A stretch of 64,000 bases of DNA from JBFMFR01 sp040752025 (GCA_040752025.1 JBFMFR010000041.1:6047-70046); one strand, 5' to 3'. Numbered from the stretch's first letter, positions 1 through 8,203 are shown. Numbers and translations: made by a program. Notes: generated from the sequence alone by a model not told the origin.

Positions 1-1081
1 AAGCAGTCAACAATGATCTGGAAATAGTGATTTCCGGCTCATCGAGCGGGAATCCGTTATCTGAACCAAATTCCTTCAGTCCCCAGAGGCTATCTCCTTG
101 TATTGTTGTGACTGAAAAGCGATTACATCTCTGAATAACCGTTTCGAGGTATTCCCTTTCGTTTGCATTGGGAAAAGTATCAAAAATGCAGGAGAACAAG
201 TGAATATCTGATGAAAGAGTCGAAGGATAATTTGAAGCCATGTAGTGCGCCATGCATGCGATCGAGGATGAATCTAAACCTCCGCTTACTGTGATACCAA
301 CTTTCGTCGCTCCACGTGTGCGAGAAAGAATAGCTTCGTTGAACAGTTCCTGGAAACGCTCTGCATATTCTGCTTTTGTCTTGTAGGTTACAAGTTCGGG
401 TTTGATTGCCTGATACTCACTAATTCCCAATTGGTTTATCTTCACGATTAGGGTCGATGAAGGAGGTAATCTAAAAATAGACTCGTACACTGTTTCAGAG
501 AGCCAGCGATCAAGATTCCAACTGAGGAAGTCGATAATGAAAGGCATATTCAAATTGGGAACTACAGGCAAATTCGTCTTGATAGATGCAAGAGTAGATG
601 AAAAGTAGAATTTGTTGCCTGATCTGGCATAAAAAAATGGACGTATGCCCAAAGGGTCGCGTGCACAGAATAAGGTTTCGTGTTTTTCATTCCATATGGC
701 GATAGCATAATCACCCAAGAGATGAATGGGAAATTCCTTTCCCCAACATTCGTAAGCAGCAGCAATCAAACGTGCATCCGATGGTTTCTCAGCAGATTGT
801 AAATATCCTTTAATTGTCAGAATCCGAATTAACTCATCATAATTGTCTAAACGAATATCCGCAACCAGGATGAGGTTCGATTGAGCGCTAACAAAGGGTT
901 GTAATTCTAATCCGGATTCTGGCGTAGTGTGAAATGCCAGATGAGCAAAACCAACATTTTTGTCTATCCAATAATGAACCCCATCCGGACCTCGGTAGGA
1001 GGAAGCACGTGCCATCAGGTTGAGTTCATGGGGCTTTATAGGTGTTTTACTGAAATCGATTATGCCACATATTCCACTCAT
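1..1081 (-). CDS. Asparagine synthase-like protein (lasso-cyclase type), 3' end outside window
   Basis: About 360 N-terminal residues are visible and the frame is open to the window edge. It begins MSGICGIID, has RGPDG at residues 30-34 typical of class II glutamine amidotransferase domains, and the ATP pyrophosphatase P-loop SGGLDSS at 266-272. The family activates a carboxylate with ATP; ordinary AsnB makes asparagine, while lasso-peptide cyclases use the same fold to close a macrolactam. Cysteine sits at position 5 rather than directly after Met, so a processed amidotransferase nucleophile is uncertain, as in many lasso-type homologues. No Shine-Dalgarno is present; TATAAT lies six bases before the ATG, suggesting a leaderless mRNA. 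A PqqD/B2 pair on the same strand (7347-8097) supports a lasso or related RiPP role, but no precursor was found. The gene is AT-richer than its neighbours. An ordinary AsnB cannot be excluded. Confidence 0.85.
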   Translation of the reverse strand, partial: MSGICGIIDFSKTPIKPHELNLMARASSYRGPDGVHYWIDKNVGFAHLAFHTTPESGLELQPFVSAQSNLILVADIRLDNYDELIRILTIKGYLQSAEKPSDARLIAAAYECWGKEFPIHLLGDYAIAIWNEKHETLFCARDPLGIRPFFYARSGNKFYFSSTLASIKTNLPVVPNLNMPFIIDFLSWNLDRWLSETVYESIFRLPPSSTLIVKINQLGISEYQAIKPELVTYKTKAEYAERFQELFNEAILSRTRGATKVGITVSGGLDSSSIACMAHYMASNYPSTLSSDIHLFSCIFDTFPNANEREYLETVIQRCNRFSVTTIQGDSLWGLKEFGSDNGFPLDEPEITISRSLLTA

Positions 1082-1087
1082 GAATTT

Positions 1088-1093
1088 ATTATA
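1088..1093 (-). promoter_or_regulatory. -10 box (TATAAT) for leaderless start of the asparagine synthase-like gene
   Basis: On the minus strand a perfect TATAAT is followed by six bases (AAATTC) and then the ATG, which puts transcription initiation at or next to the start codon. No convincing -35 element is seen. The gene has no ribosome binding site, which fits leaderless translation. The promoter sits just past the terminator of the upstream gene. Confidence 0.6.
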
Positions 1094-1117
1094 ACCCAGA
1101 GGCCTTATCCAAATAAA

Positions 1118-1157
1118 AAGGTGTTTTGGCAAATTATTACGATTGCCAAAACACCTT
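1118..1157 (-). terminator. Intrinsic terminator after the first SdrD-like gene
   Basis: A perfect 15-bp stem (AAGGTGTTTTGGCAA against its complement) with a 10-base loop lies 23 bases after the stop of the minus-strand gene ending at 1181. On that strand it runs into a T-rich tail (TTTTTATTT). This is a strong factor-independent terminator that isolates the downstream asparagine synthase-like gene. Confidence 0.88.
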
Positions 1158-1180
1158 GATCGATTACTGGTTTACGATGG

Positions 1181-3091
1181 TTAGCCGCGATGTGGGGCGC
1201 AGAGCTGCCCGTTGTTATAGGAGTCCAGGTTGGTGAAAGCTGCTTCGATTTGCTTCCAGGCGACGCTGCTAGCTTTGACGTTACTGCCTACCGGATGAAC
1301 TGCCAACCAGGCATCGGCGGCGGCGATGTCAGTGGAGATACACGTGGAATCGTTGCCAATGAGGATGTTGAGCTTGGCAACTACTAATTGGGCGAAAAGA
1401 TCGTAGGTCTTATCGCCTTTGCCCTTGGCTTTCATTAGAGCGATGGCCTGGTCGCGAGTATACGTTACGCTGCCGATAGTAATAGATGTAACCGGCCAGG
1501 ATTCTGGATGGTTCTTCCAATAACCAATAGTGCCGGTGCCTGGGTTAAGGGGGGGATCAGGTACTGGAATGCGAAAACCGAAATCATATGTATCAACGTT
1601 TTGATTGATTACAGTATTGGTTTGCTGATCGCCTCCAGTGGTGGAAACCATATTTTCCAGAGGTGCTCCTGGGTTAAAGTTCAAGGGAGCAATGCGAACA
1701 GTATAAATACCATCATTTAGGGTTTCTTCTGTATCTGGATCGAATCTCTGGCCTTCAACTTTGAAGGCATAATGGCCTGCCTCATCTGTGATGGCAATAA
1801 CAGGCTCTCCAAAGATATCCTGGATCATCTTGCCATTGCTATCCAAAAGATACAAAGTCACATTGGGAATGCCTGGTTCATCTGTATCCTGAACGCCATT
1901 GCCATTGGTATCAACAAAAACTGTATCACCAATCATGTAAGGAAATAACAGGGTTTTGCAGGGAGTTGGGATACCTCCTGATGCCAGCGAGCATACACCA
2001 ACCATCGTATGGGAGAAACGCCAGGCGTTCAGGTTCCCCAAATCCATGCCTTCAAGGCTGATTCGATAGAGACCAGATGGAAGAATATTCTCGCTATATT
2101 CATCGGCCGGGGAACTAGGATCAGAATCGATGCGGTACTGTTCCCACTCCAAATTACCGGATGGATTATCATTTTGATATATATTTCCATCTGGGTCAGT
2201 GATACTGTATATTACACTAGGAATTCGGCGGAAAACGGCAGTATTGTAATCATCTGGAGGGCCACCAGTGGAGCCATTATAGCCAGTAGCTACCCCTTCT
2301 ACCGCCGCAGATGTCCCATCCGCCCAAACCGGTAGAGTATCATTAGGAGTATCTGGATCATCTGTATCCATACTTGTTTGATCATACGAACCGTAATCCA
2401 AATCGCCGTCCCATTCAGAAAAATATGTGGCTGAAGTGGGAGAATACACATAGAAATTGAAGTTTCCATCGTAGTAAGTTGAGGTTAATTCTGGCCAATT
2501 GGGATAAACATGATACACATCTGCCCATGAGTAGAGAGGCGCCATGAAGGCAAAGATGGATGGCCGGACGGTAACAAGTATGCCATCGGTACGCACTTTG
2601 AAGTTGCTGGCATATAACATGCCAGTGGATGTAGGGTGAATGTAAAGATGATAGAAATAATCGCCGCCGAGTGATTTGGCTTCGGAACTAGTGGGAACGG
2701 AAGTTTTGAACCAATCATTATCAGGCATTGCGTTACCTGACCATTGCTTGATCAGGGTATCTTGGTTGCCACTAGCTGAAGGATCTGCATATAAAATGAA
2801 CTCCAGTTCCGTTGTTCCATAATCCCATGTTCCTCCCGTGTCGCCGTCAAAGAAACCCAGTTCGAAAGAGTCCGCTGAAGCAGGTGCTGCAATCTGCAAG
2901 TGGATAGCCTCGTCAGCCATTGTGGCCATTCCGCTGCCCGCGACGGTGAAGAAACGAGCATCATTATCCTCACAAGTAGGCAAACAAACATAAATGGGTT
3001 CTGCGGTTGCAGGACTGGCGGTGAATGCCAGGGGAGCAACCAGCAGAGCCATTACTACCAGACTTAGAAACAGTGCTTTTATGGTTTTCAT
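1181..3091 (-). CDS. Secreted SdrD/Cna-B-like protein with C-terminal GYWK domain, copy 1
   Basis: 636 aa starting at MKTIKALFLSL, chosen because AAAGGAG precedes it with normal spacing; an in-frame ATG further upstream lacks this. It has a Sec signal peptide (about residues 1-31, ending near TASPATAEP). A short Cys pair motif (CLPTCEDNDARF) follows, then a long beta-rich region. An SdrD-B-like domain (about 395-500) carries the calcium-loop-like D-T-N-G-N-G-V-Q-D motif. The last ~115 residues form a module beginning TIGYWKNHPESWP. Likely an exported or cell-surface protein; its ligand is unknown. No sortase motif, membrane anchor or PEP-CTERM tail is visible. It follows a PilZ gene and is paralogous to the 3733-5688 protein, with which it forms a duplicated gene pair. 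Confidence 0.85.
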   Translation of the reverse strand: MKTIKALFLSLVVMALLVAPLAFTASPATAEPIYVCLPTCEDNDARFFTVAGSGMATMADEAIHLQIAAPASADSFELGFFDGDTGGTWDYGTTELEFILYADPSASGNQDTLIKQWSGNAMPDNDWFKTSVPTSSEAKSLGGDYFYHLYIHPTSTGMLYASNFKVRTDGILVTVRPSIFAFMAPLYSWADVYHVYPNWPELTSTYYDGNFNFYVYSPTSATYFSEWDGDLDYGSYDQTSMDTDDPDTPNDTLPVWADGTSAAVEGVATGYNGSTGGPPDDYNTAVFRRIPSVIYSITDPDGNIYQNDNPSGNLEWEQYRIDSDPSSPADEYSENILPSGLYRISLEGMDLGNLNAWRFSHTMVGVCSLASGGIPTPCKTLLFPYMIGDTVFVDTNGNGVQDTDEPGIPNVTLYLLDSNGKMIQDIFGEPVIAITDEAGHYAFKVEGQRFDPDTEETLNDGIYTVRIAPLNFNPGAPLENMVSTTGGDQQTNTVINQNVDTYDFGFRIPVPDPPLNPGTGTIGYWKNHPESWPVTSITIGSVTYTRDQAIALMKAKGKGDKTYDLFAQLVVAKLNILIGNDSTCISTDIAAADAWLAVHPVGSNVKASSVAWKQIEAAFTNLDSYNNGQLCAPHRG

Positions 3092-3158
3092 TTTCTTTGC
3101 TCCTTTTGAAATGATCGTAGATGAGTTGGCTGTGGAATAATATGTGTAAATAATCACT

Positions 3159-3530
3159 TTATAAAAAACGGTGATGGTGTAGTTTTACTGCCACTCCGTA
3201 GGTGCCATCGGGTAGCAACTCAGCACGGGTGACGATGCCGGAGGCAGCAATCTGCGGAGCAGCCATTTCACCCAAGGGGGCGGTGGAGAGGCGCACCATG
3301 ATGAAAACGGGCTCACCGGGTGGAACCAGGCGTTTGAGGCGCAGGTACATGCCCGCGGCGCTCATGTTGGCGAGCACGGCACGGGCTTCGTAGCGCAGGC
3401 CGGCTCCCGGGTGGACACGCAGGACAGCCGGATAGGAGCACTTAATTCTGGGTTTACCGCGGCGCTCAGGCTGGTAAGGTTCTTCAGAATATGAGGTGGG
3501 TGGGTGTGAAAGATAGCCATTCATGGTCAT
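3159..3530 (-). CDS. PilZ domain protein, copy 1
   Basis: 123 aa from MTMNGYLSH; an ATG two codons later or a longer N-terminal extension are possible because no clear ribosome binding site is seen. The PilZ signature is present: an RRxxPR-type arginine patch (ERRGKPRIKC) followed by N-M-S-A-A-G, matching the (D/N)xSxxG half of the c-di-GMP site. The expected role is a small c-di-GMP receptor. It sits 67 bases upstream of the SdrD-like gene ending at 1181, and the same pairing recurs at 3733-6104. This suggests c-di-GMP control of surface protein export or function (inference). Confidence 0.8.
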   Translation of the reverse strand: MTMNGYLSHPPTSYSEEPYQPERRGKPRIKCSYPAVLRVHPGAGLRYEARAVLANMSAAGMYLRLKRLVPPGEPVFIMVRLSTAPLGEMAAPQIAASGIVTRAELLPDGTYGVAVKLHHHRFL

Positions 3531-3634
3531 TATGATTATAGGGGGATTGAGGTTCCCTGTAATCGGAAGATGCGCCCATCTACAATGGGCGTTTGTAATG
3601 GTTTTCACGGATTTACGGATAGGATTAAACGATA

Positions 3635-3666
3635 GCCGGCAGTAGTACAAAGGTACTACTGCCGGC
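3635..3666. repeat. Perfect 14-bp hairpin with 4-base loop
   Basis: GCCGGCAGTAGTAC pairs perfectly with GTACTACTGCCGGC around the loop AAAG. It lies between the stop of SdrD-like copy 2 and the start of PilZ copy 1, next to a second long hairpin. It could help terminate minus-strand transcription, although the following TATCGTTTAAT is only moderately T-rich. Confidence 0.6.
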
Positions 3667-3680
3667 CTGATGGTGAGAAG

Positions 3681-3714
3681 GCTGGCAGCCTGGGAAAACT
3701 CCCAGGCTGCCAGC
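3681..3714. repeat. Perfect 15-bp hairpin with 4-base loop
   Basis: GCTGGCAGCCTGGGA pairs perfectly with TCCCAGGCTGCCAGC around AAAC, 18 bases past the stop of SdrD-like copy 2 on the minus strand. Stem length suggests a terminator or palindromic repeat; no U-tract follows. A similar perfect hairpin occurs at 34775-34809. Confidence 0.6.
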
Positions 3715-3732
3715 GCAGAGGATTACGGAAGC

Positions 3733-5688
3733 CTAGTTGCGGTGCGGGGCGCAGAGCTGGCCGTTGTTGTAGTTATCCAGGTTGGTGAAGGAGGTCGAGA
3801 TGGACTCCCAGGCAGCGCTGCTGGCTTTAACCTTGCTGCCCACCGGGTGCACGGCCAGCCAGGCATCGGCGGCGGCAATGTCGCCGGCGACACAAGTCGG
3901 GTCGTTGCCGATGAGTACGTTGAGTTTGGCGGCGACCAACTGGGCGAATAGGTTGTAGGTCTTGTCGCCCTTGCCAGGCTGCCCCATGATGGCGATGGCC
4001 TGGTCACGGGTGTAGATCTGCCCGCCGATGAGGATTTCGCTGACCGGCCAGGACTCGGGGTGAGTCTTCCAATAGCCGATAGTGCCGGTGCCGGGATTTT
4101 CATAGGTGCAGGGGGCAACCGTGCCGGAAGCGCCCGTCAATAGGCTGGCGCCGGCGATGAGGGCTGCATTGGGACAGGGAGCGCCGTAACCGAAATCGTA
4201 GGTGAGTACGTTGGTGTCGATAACCGTGTTGGTCTGCTGTTCACCGCCAGTGGTGGAGGTCAGTCCAGCCAGGGGGGCGCCGGGGGCGAAGTTGCTGGCG
4301 TCAACCTGAACGGTGTACATACCATCATGGATCAATTCATTAGTGTACTGATCGAAAGTTTGCTCCTGAACATTGAAGGAGTATTTGCCATCCGCATCCG
4401 TGACTGCAGTGATGGGGTTGTTGTAGATGTCCAGTACGGGCAGGCCATTGCTATCCAGCAGGTTGACGGTCACACCGGGGATGCCGGGCTCGCCGGGATC
4501 CTGAACGCCGTTGCCGTTCAGGTCTTCGAAGATAGTGTCGCCGATCAGGTAGGGGAAGAGCAGATCCTTGCAAGGGTTGTATTCTTCACCGGCTGCTGGC
4601 ACAGCACAGACACCCACCACGTTGAAGGAGAAACGCCAGGCATTCAGGTTGGCCATATCTACACCTTTAGGATGGATATGGTATAAGCCATTGGGAAGCA
4701 AGCCATTTGCGTACACATCTGCTGCCTGGTTCGTATCGGAACTGAGCGAGAATTGTTCCCATTCCTGAGTTCCTGAGGGGTTATTGTTGAGATATGGGGT
4801 CAGATCAAGTGGAGAGACCTCATAAATTACGCTGGGCGATCGCCGAAAAACCGGATTGTTGTAATCATCAGCCGGCGCCCCTATACCCTTAGCGCCCTCA
4901 AATTGGGTTGTTCCTGCAGAGGCCCAAGCTGGGAGAACATCGTTTGCTGTGTTAGGGTCATCTGAGTCCGCAGTGGATTGATCGTATGATCCAAAATCCA
5001 TATCCCCATCCCATACAGCGAAAAACGTTCGCGAGCTAGGCACATAAACATGGAAATCGAAATTGCCATTGTAAGTTGTAGGAGATAATGAGGGGTAAGA
5101 TGGATAAACTGAATATACATCTTGCCACGTATAAAGCGATGCTATGTAAGAAAAAGGTTGTGGATCAATGGAAACCACGTTATCGGTGCGAACCTTGAAG
5201 CTACTAATGTAAACTGGAACGGGACTCACTGGGCGGGCGAGGAGGTAATAGAAATAATTTCCACTAGGTGATTGTGCATCTGGACTAGTGGGGATATTGA
5301 TCGAAAACCAATCGTTATCTGGCATTATATTACCGAGCCACTGCCCTACAAGAGTGCCAGTGCTGCTATTGGCCAAGGGATCGGCGTACAGGGAAAATTC
5401 CAAAACAGTGCTTCCAAAATCCCACTGGCCACCAGTGTCACCATCGAATATGCCAATCTCCAGAGATGAAGCACTCGGTGGGGCCGAGAATTCGATCCCG
5501 ATATTTCCGTCAGCCAAAGTACTAGAACCCTGACCTGCTAAGACCATGAAGCGGGCGTCATTCTCCTCGCAGGAGGGCAGACAGGTGTAAACCGGGGCGG
5601 CGCTGGCTTTATGCGATACGAAGGCCAGCGGGGCGACGAAGAGGGATAGGATCAGTAAGCCGAACAAAGCTTTCTTGAGGTGTAACAT
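3733..5688 (-). CDS. Secreted SdrD/Cna-B-like protein with C-terminal GYWK domain, copy 2
   Basis: 651 aa with a good ribosome binding site (AAGGAAGG). It has a Sec signal peptide of about 31 residues, the CLPSCEENDARF motif, an SdrD-B-like domain (D-L-N-G-N-G-V-Q-D-P-G-E-P-G-I-P) and the C-terminal TIGYWKTHPESWP module. It matches the 1181-3091 protein along its whole length, with about 20 extra residues between the SdrD-B domain and the GYWK module. This copy is more GC-rich at its 3' half than copy 1. Probable role: exported surface or matrix protein of unknown ligand. The gene follows a PilZ gene by 68 bases, the same spacing as in copy 1, so the pair was duplicated as a unit. Confidence 0.85.
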   Translation of the reverse strand: MLHLKKALFGLLILSLFVAPLAFVSHKASAAPVYTCLPSCEENDARFMVLAGQGSSTLADGNIGIEFSAPPSASSLEIGIFDGDTGGQWDFGSTVLEFSLYADPLANSSTGTLVGQWLGNIMPDNDWFSINIPTSPDAQSPSGNYFYYLLARPVSPVPVYISSFKVRTDNVVSIDPQPFSYIASLYTWQDVYSVYPSYPSLSPTTYNGNFDFHVYVPSSRTFFAVWDGDMDFGSYDQSTADSDDPNTANDVLPAWASAGTTQFEGAKGIGAPADDYNNPVFRRSPSVIYEVSPLDLTPYLNNNPSGTQEWEQFSLSSDTNQAADVYANGLLPNGLYHIHPKGVDMANLNAWRFSFNVVGVCAVPAAGEEYNPCKDLLFPYLIGDTIFEDLNGNGVQDPGEPGIPGVTVNLLDSNGLPVLDIYNNPITAVTDADGKYSFNVQEQTFDQYTNELIHDGMYTVQVDASNFAPGAPLAGLTSTTGGEQQTNTVIDTNVLTYDFGYGAPCPNAALIAGASLLTGASGTVAPCTYENPGTGTIGYWKTHPESWPVSEILIGGQIYTRDQAIAIMGQPGKGDKTYNLFAQLVAAKLNVLIGNDPTCVAGDIAAADAWLAVHPVGSKVKASSAAWESISTSFTNLDNYNNGQLCAPHRN

Positions 5689-5756
5689 GGGGTAACCTTC
5701 CTTTCACGAACATAAACGAATGGGTGAATTGCGATCCAAAAATGATTGGGTCGATG

Positions 5757-6104
5757 CTATAGAAAACGATGACGGGCCAGGTGCACGCCGATGGCGTATG
5801 AGCCGTCTGGCAGGAGTTCGGTGCGCAGCACGGTACCCAGGGCGACCAGCCGGGGGGACTGGGCGCGTTCCAAAGGGGCAGTGGAGAGGCGGGCAGCGAT
5901 GAAGATGCGCTCGCCGGACTGGAGGTGGTGCTTGAGGCGCAGATACATACCGGAGGCGCTCATATTGGAGAGCACGGCGGGCATCTCGTGCGGGTGGCGG
6001 TCACGCGCCTGGCTGCGGATGCAGGCCGGAAACGAGCACTGCATGCGGGGCTTGCTGCGGCGGTCGTGCGAGATTACGTAGGGGTGTGAGATGCGTGGTT
6101 CCAT
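5757..6104 (-). CDS. PilZ domain protein, copy 2
   Basis: 115 aa from MEPRISHPYVISH, chosen by analogy with copy 1; there is no clear Shine-Dalgarno, and an upstream in-frame ATG at 6173 would add 23 residues of less typical sequence. PilZ motifs are DRRSKPRMQC and N-M-S-A-S-G-M-Y-L. The C-terminus (HLARHRFL) matches copy 1 (KLHHHRFL). Expected to bind c-di-GMP. It precedes the second SdrD-like gene; the HD-GYP phosphodiesterase at 18676 shows that c-di-GMP signalling operates in this genome. Confidence 0.78.
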   Translation of the reverse strand: MEPRISHPYVISHDRRSKPRMQCSFPACIRSQARDRHPHEMPAVLSNMSASGMYLRLKHHLQSGERIFIAARLSTAPLERAQSPRLVALGTVLRTELLPDGSYAIGVHLARHRFL

Positions 6105-6396
6105 AGCTAAGTGGGCATATCTTATCGGATTTAGGATAATTGCGCATCGTATATTAATCCCAAATTGGATCATATTTATCTACTATATTTGTCCTCTACG
6201 GATGTGCCAAAAAAGGCCAGCCTAATGGCACAATTGTGCCATAGAGCCGGGGGCGGGTGGATTGGAGGGCCCAAGGGGCGAGAATCTAAGGATGATCTGG
6301 GTGGAATTGGGTTAGGGAGAAGGGTGTATTGCGTGCAGCCAGGATGTGTGCTGCAGCATGGACAAGCGTAAGACGGGAGGTGAGGGGATCAAAAAC

Positions 6397-6566
6397 TTGC
6401 ATCGCAACAAGAACAGTTGCAACGCACGGGAGGCAGGCGGGGGAGGGGAAACGTGGGCGCACCAAGAACAGGTGCGACGCGTCAAGGGCAGACGCAACGC
6501 ACGGGGGGCGGGCGGAAGGGGAGAGAAAAACGTGCATCGCAACAAGAACAGTTGCAACGCACGGGG
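6397..6566. repeat. Cluster of four related stem-loops with a conserved AAGNNCA loop
   Basis: Four 17-base hairpins lie at 6404-6420, 6459-6475, 6479-6495 and 6539-6555. Their stems are GCAAC/GTTGC, GCACC/GGTGC, GCGTC/GACGC and GCAAC/GTTGC, with loops AAGAACA, AAGAACA, AAGGGCA and AAGAACA. Both stem strands change together, so pairing is preserved while sequence differs. Several have an outer GTGC/GCAC stem separated by three unpaired bases on each side. The cluster lies downstream of the NarL-type gene on the minus strand. The rest of 6105-6574 holds no gene I can support. Confidence 0.7.
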
Positions 6567-6574
6567 AGGCGGGG

Positions 6575-7273
6575 TCAGGCGGGGAGGGCGACGAGTTCGT
6601 TGCGGTAGGCGTAGATGATAAGTTCGAGGCGGTCGGAGACGCCCAGTTTGTTGTAGATGGAGGTGAGGTGGTGGCGGACGGTGACTTCGCTGATGGTGAG
6701 GCGCTCGGCGATGTCTTTGTTTTTGAGGCCTTCACCGATGAGGGCGACGACTTCAAGCTCGCGGTCGCTGAGCTGGGCGATGCGAAAGGTCTCGGGATCT
6801 GGCGGCTCGGCATGGCTGGGGCGCGACAGGTTGGTGAGTACCTTAGCCATCATCATGCGGTCGATCCAGACTTCGCCGGCGTGGACTTTTTCGATGGCTT
6901 TGACCAGGGTGCGGCCTGTGTCGGTTTTTTCGACGACGCCCATGGCACCCATCTGGACGGCCATGTGGTGGATGCGGGCCTCTTCGATGCCGGTGAGCAG
7001 GATGATACGAGCGGTGGGGTTGGCCTGCAGGAGCTGGGTGATGATTTCGGGGTCCAACTCGCAGTCCAGGTTGAGCTCGAGCAGGATGATGTCCGGGGAT
7101 GCCTGGCGAGCCAGCTCGATGGCGCGCTGGCGCTCACCGGCCTCGCCCACGATGAGCAGGTTGGGCTGGCGCTCGAGGAGCAGGCACAGACCCTCGCGCA
7201 CCAGGCTGTGCTGGTCGAGCAGCAGGATGCGGATGGCGTTGGCGGGGGAGGAAGAAGAAACGCTATTCATCAA
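6575..7273 (-). CDS. NarL/FixJ-family response regulator with atypical receiver
   Basis: 232 aa. An N-terminal receiver domain (about 13-130) is joined to a LuxR-type helix-turn-helix (about 165-228; LSDRELEVVALIGEGLKNKD...ISEVTVRHHLTSIYNKLG). The receiver departs from consensus: the acidic pair reads D20-Q21 instead of DD, and the phosphoacceptor position in the LLxLNL strand is Glu66 rather than Asp. Thr94 and Lys116 are kept. A glutamate there can mimic phosphorylation, so the protein may be constitutively active or phosphorylation-independent (inference). It lies 73 bases downstream of the B2-like gene and may share its operon. DNA-binding function is well supported; target genes are unknown. 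Confidence 0.88.
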   Translation of the reverse strand: MMNSVSSSSPANAIRILLLDQHSLVREGLCLLLERQPNLLIVGEAGERQRAIELARQASPDIILLELNLDCELDPEIITQLLQANPTARIILLTGIEEARIHHMAVQMGAMGVVEKTDTGRTLVKAIEKVHAGEVWIDRMMMAKVLTNLSRPSHAEPPDPETFRIAQLSDRELEVVALIGEGLKNKDIAERLTISEVTVRHHLTSIYNKLGVSDRLELIIYAYRNELVALPA

Positions 7274-7346
7274 TAGTAGGGTCGGAAATTTGGGTGATTA
7301 AGGGTCGCTGTGAAGGGGAAAATCCTGGTAGTGGCGAAAAATACCC

Positions 7347-7811
7347 CTAGGAGTCGATGGAAGAGGCAGCACGCACAGCGGCAGAGGCCAATGGGGTGAA
7401 GCGCTTTTCGAGAGGAAGGGCCTCGCCAACCGGTTGGCCATGATGCTCGAGCCAGGCGTGGGCGGCGAGGGCGCCGTTTTCGAGGCGGGCGCCGAAGCGC
7501 AGGTCAGTGGGGATGCCCTGCTGGGCGAGCAGGCGCTGCAAGGCCAGGGCGCGGCGCAAGCAGGTCATGGGGTAGAGGTGGTTGCGGGCGGCGCGGTCGA
7601 TGGCGTTCAGGGTGAGACGGATGGCGGGCTGCGGGTTGGGCGGGGCGGGGGCGCGGGGCGGGATGGCGAGCAGGCTTTGCAAGCGGCGGAAGGGCAGCAG
7701 GCGCAATCCCAGGTCGATGCTCAGCAACAGAGGCCAGGCGCGCAGCACCAGCCAGCGTTCAGGGCGGGTGAGTGAGCGGAAGGTGCGCCATTTGCGAGCC
7801 AAGGTGTGCAT
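7347..7811 (-). CDS. Lasso peptide B2-like protein (transglutaminase-like cysteine protease fold)
   Basis: 154 aa from MHTLARKWRTF; the frame is open further upstream but that extension overlaps the PqqD-like gene. The C-terminal half matches the transglutaminase-like domain of lasso B2 proteins: catalytic Cys in TCLRRALALQRLL and His in LAAHAWLEHHG. The family cleaves the leader from a precursor peptide held by a PqqD-like RRE protein. The start is 10 bases after the PqqD-like stop, so the two are co-transcribed. No precursor ORF was recognised nearby. The same domain pair also occurs in less-studied RiPP-like loci, so the product class is open. Confidence 0.8.
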   Translation of the reverse strand: MHTLARKWRTFRSLTRPERWLVLRAWPLLLSIDLGLRLLPFRRLQSLLAIPPRAPAPPNPQPAIRLTLNAIDRAARNHLYPMTCLRRALALQRLLAQQGIPTDLRFGARLENGALAAHAWLEHHGQPVGEALPLEKRFTPLASAAVRAASSIDS

Positions 7812-7821
7812 AGGATGTAGA

Positions 7822-8097
7822 TCAGGCGGGCTGCACCAGGCCGTGCTCGATGAGCTTGTCCACCAGGACGAGCAGGTCACTGCGCAACTGCTCTTCGGGG
7901 ACATCGTATTCCTGGAGCAGGGCCTGCACAACGGGCTCGGTTTGGTGGTGCTCGGCGAGCAACTGCCACATGCGCGTACCGACCTCGTCGAGGCCGAAGT
8001 ATTTGCCGGTTGCCAGGTTGAGCAGGACGGCTTCGCCGGCCAATTCGTGGAAGAGCACGTCTGCGGGGATGCTAAGCGATGATTTGGGGGTGACCAT
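7822..8097 (-). CDS. PqqD-like peptide-binding (RRE / lasso B1-like) protein
   Basis: 91 aa, the usual length of free-standing PqqD-family proteins. It shows the typical pattern FHELAGEAVLLNLATGKYFG...VGTRMWQLL, the winged-helix recognition element that binds RiPP leader peptides. It is followed immediately by the B2-like gene. No Shine-Dalgarno is visible; TAGAAT lies six bases before the ATG, the same layout as the asparagine synthase-like gene at 1081. That suggests both are leaderless and may be regulated alike. Confidence 0.82.
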   Translation of the reverse strand: MVTPKSSLSIPADVLFHELAGEAVLLNLATGKYFGLDEVGTRMWQLLAEHHQTEPVVQALLQEYDVPEEQLRSDLLVLVDKLIEHGLVQPA

Positions 8098-8103
8098 AGT
8101 ACT

Positions 8104-8109
8104 ATTCTA
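8104..8109 (-). promoter_or_regulatory. -10-like box (TAGAAT) for leaderless PqqD-like gene
   Basis: TAGAAT on the minus strand is separated from the ATG at 8097 by six bases, an arrangement identical to 1088-1093. No -35 consensus is evident. Confidence 0.45.
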
Positions 8110-8203
8110 CCTCAAAGTTTTGGGGATGATTCTAAAGATGGGCTTAATTTTAGCCACGAATTTCGCGAATTAGAACGAATTTTGTGGAGGAAAATGTCAT
8201 TAA

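Noticed and set aside
562..765. 67-codon minus-strand ORF
   Set aside because: Shadow within the partial asparagine synthase-like gene, which is open in another minus frame across the whole segment.
6397..6566. Integron attC sites
   Set aside because: The core RYYYAAC/GTTRRRY pairs are not satisfied and there is no integrase.
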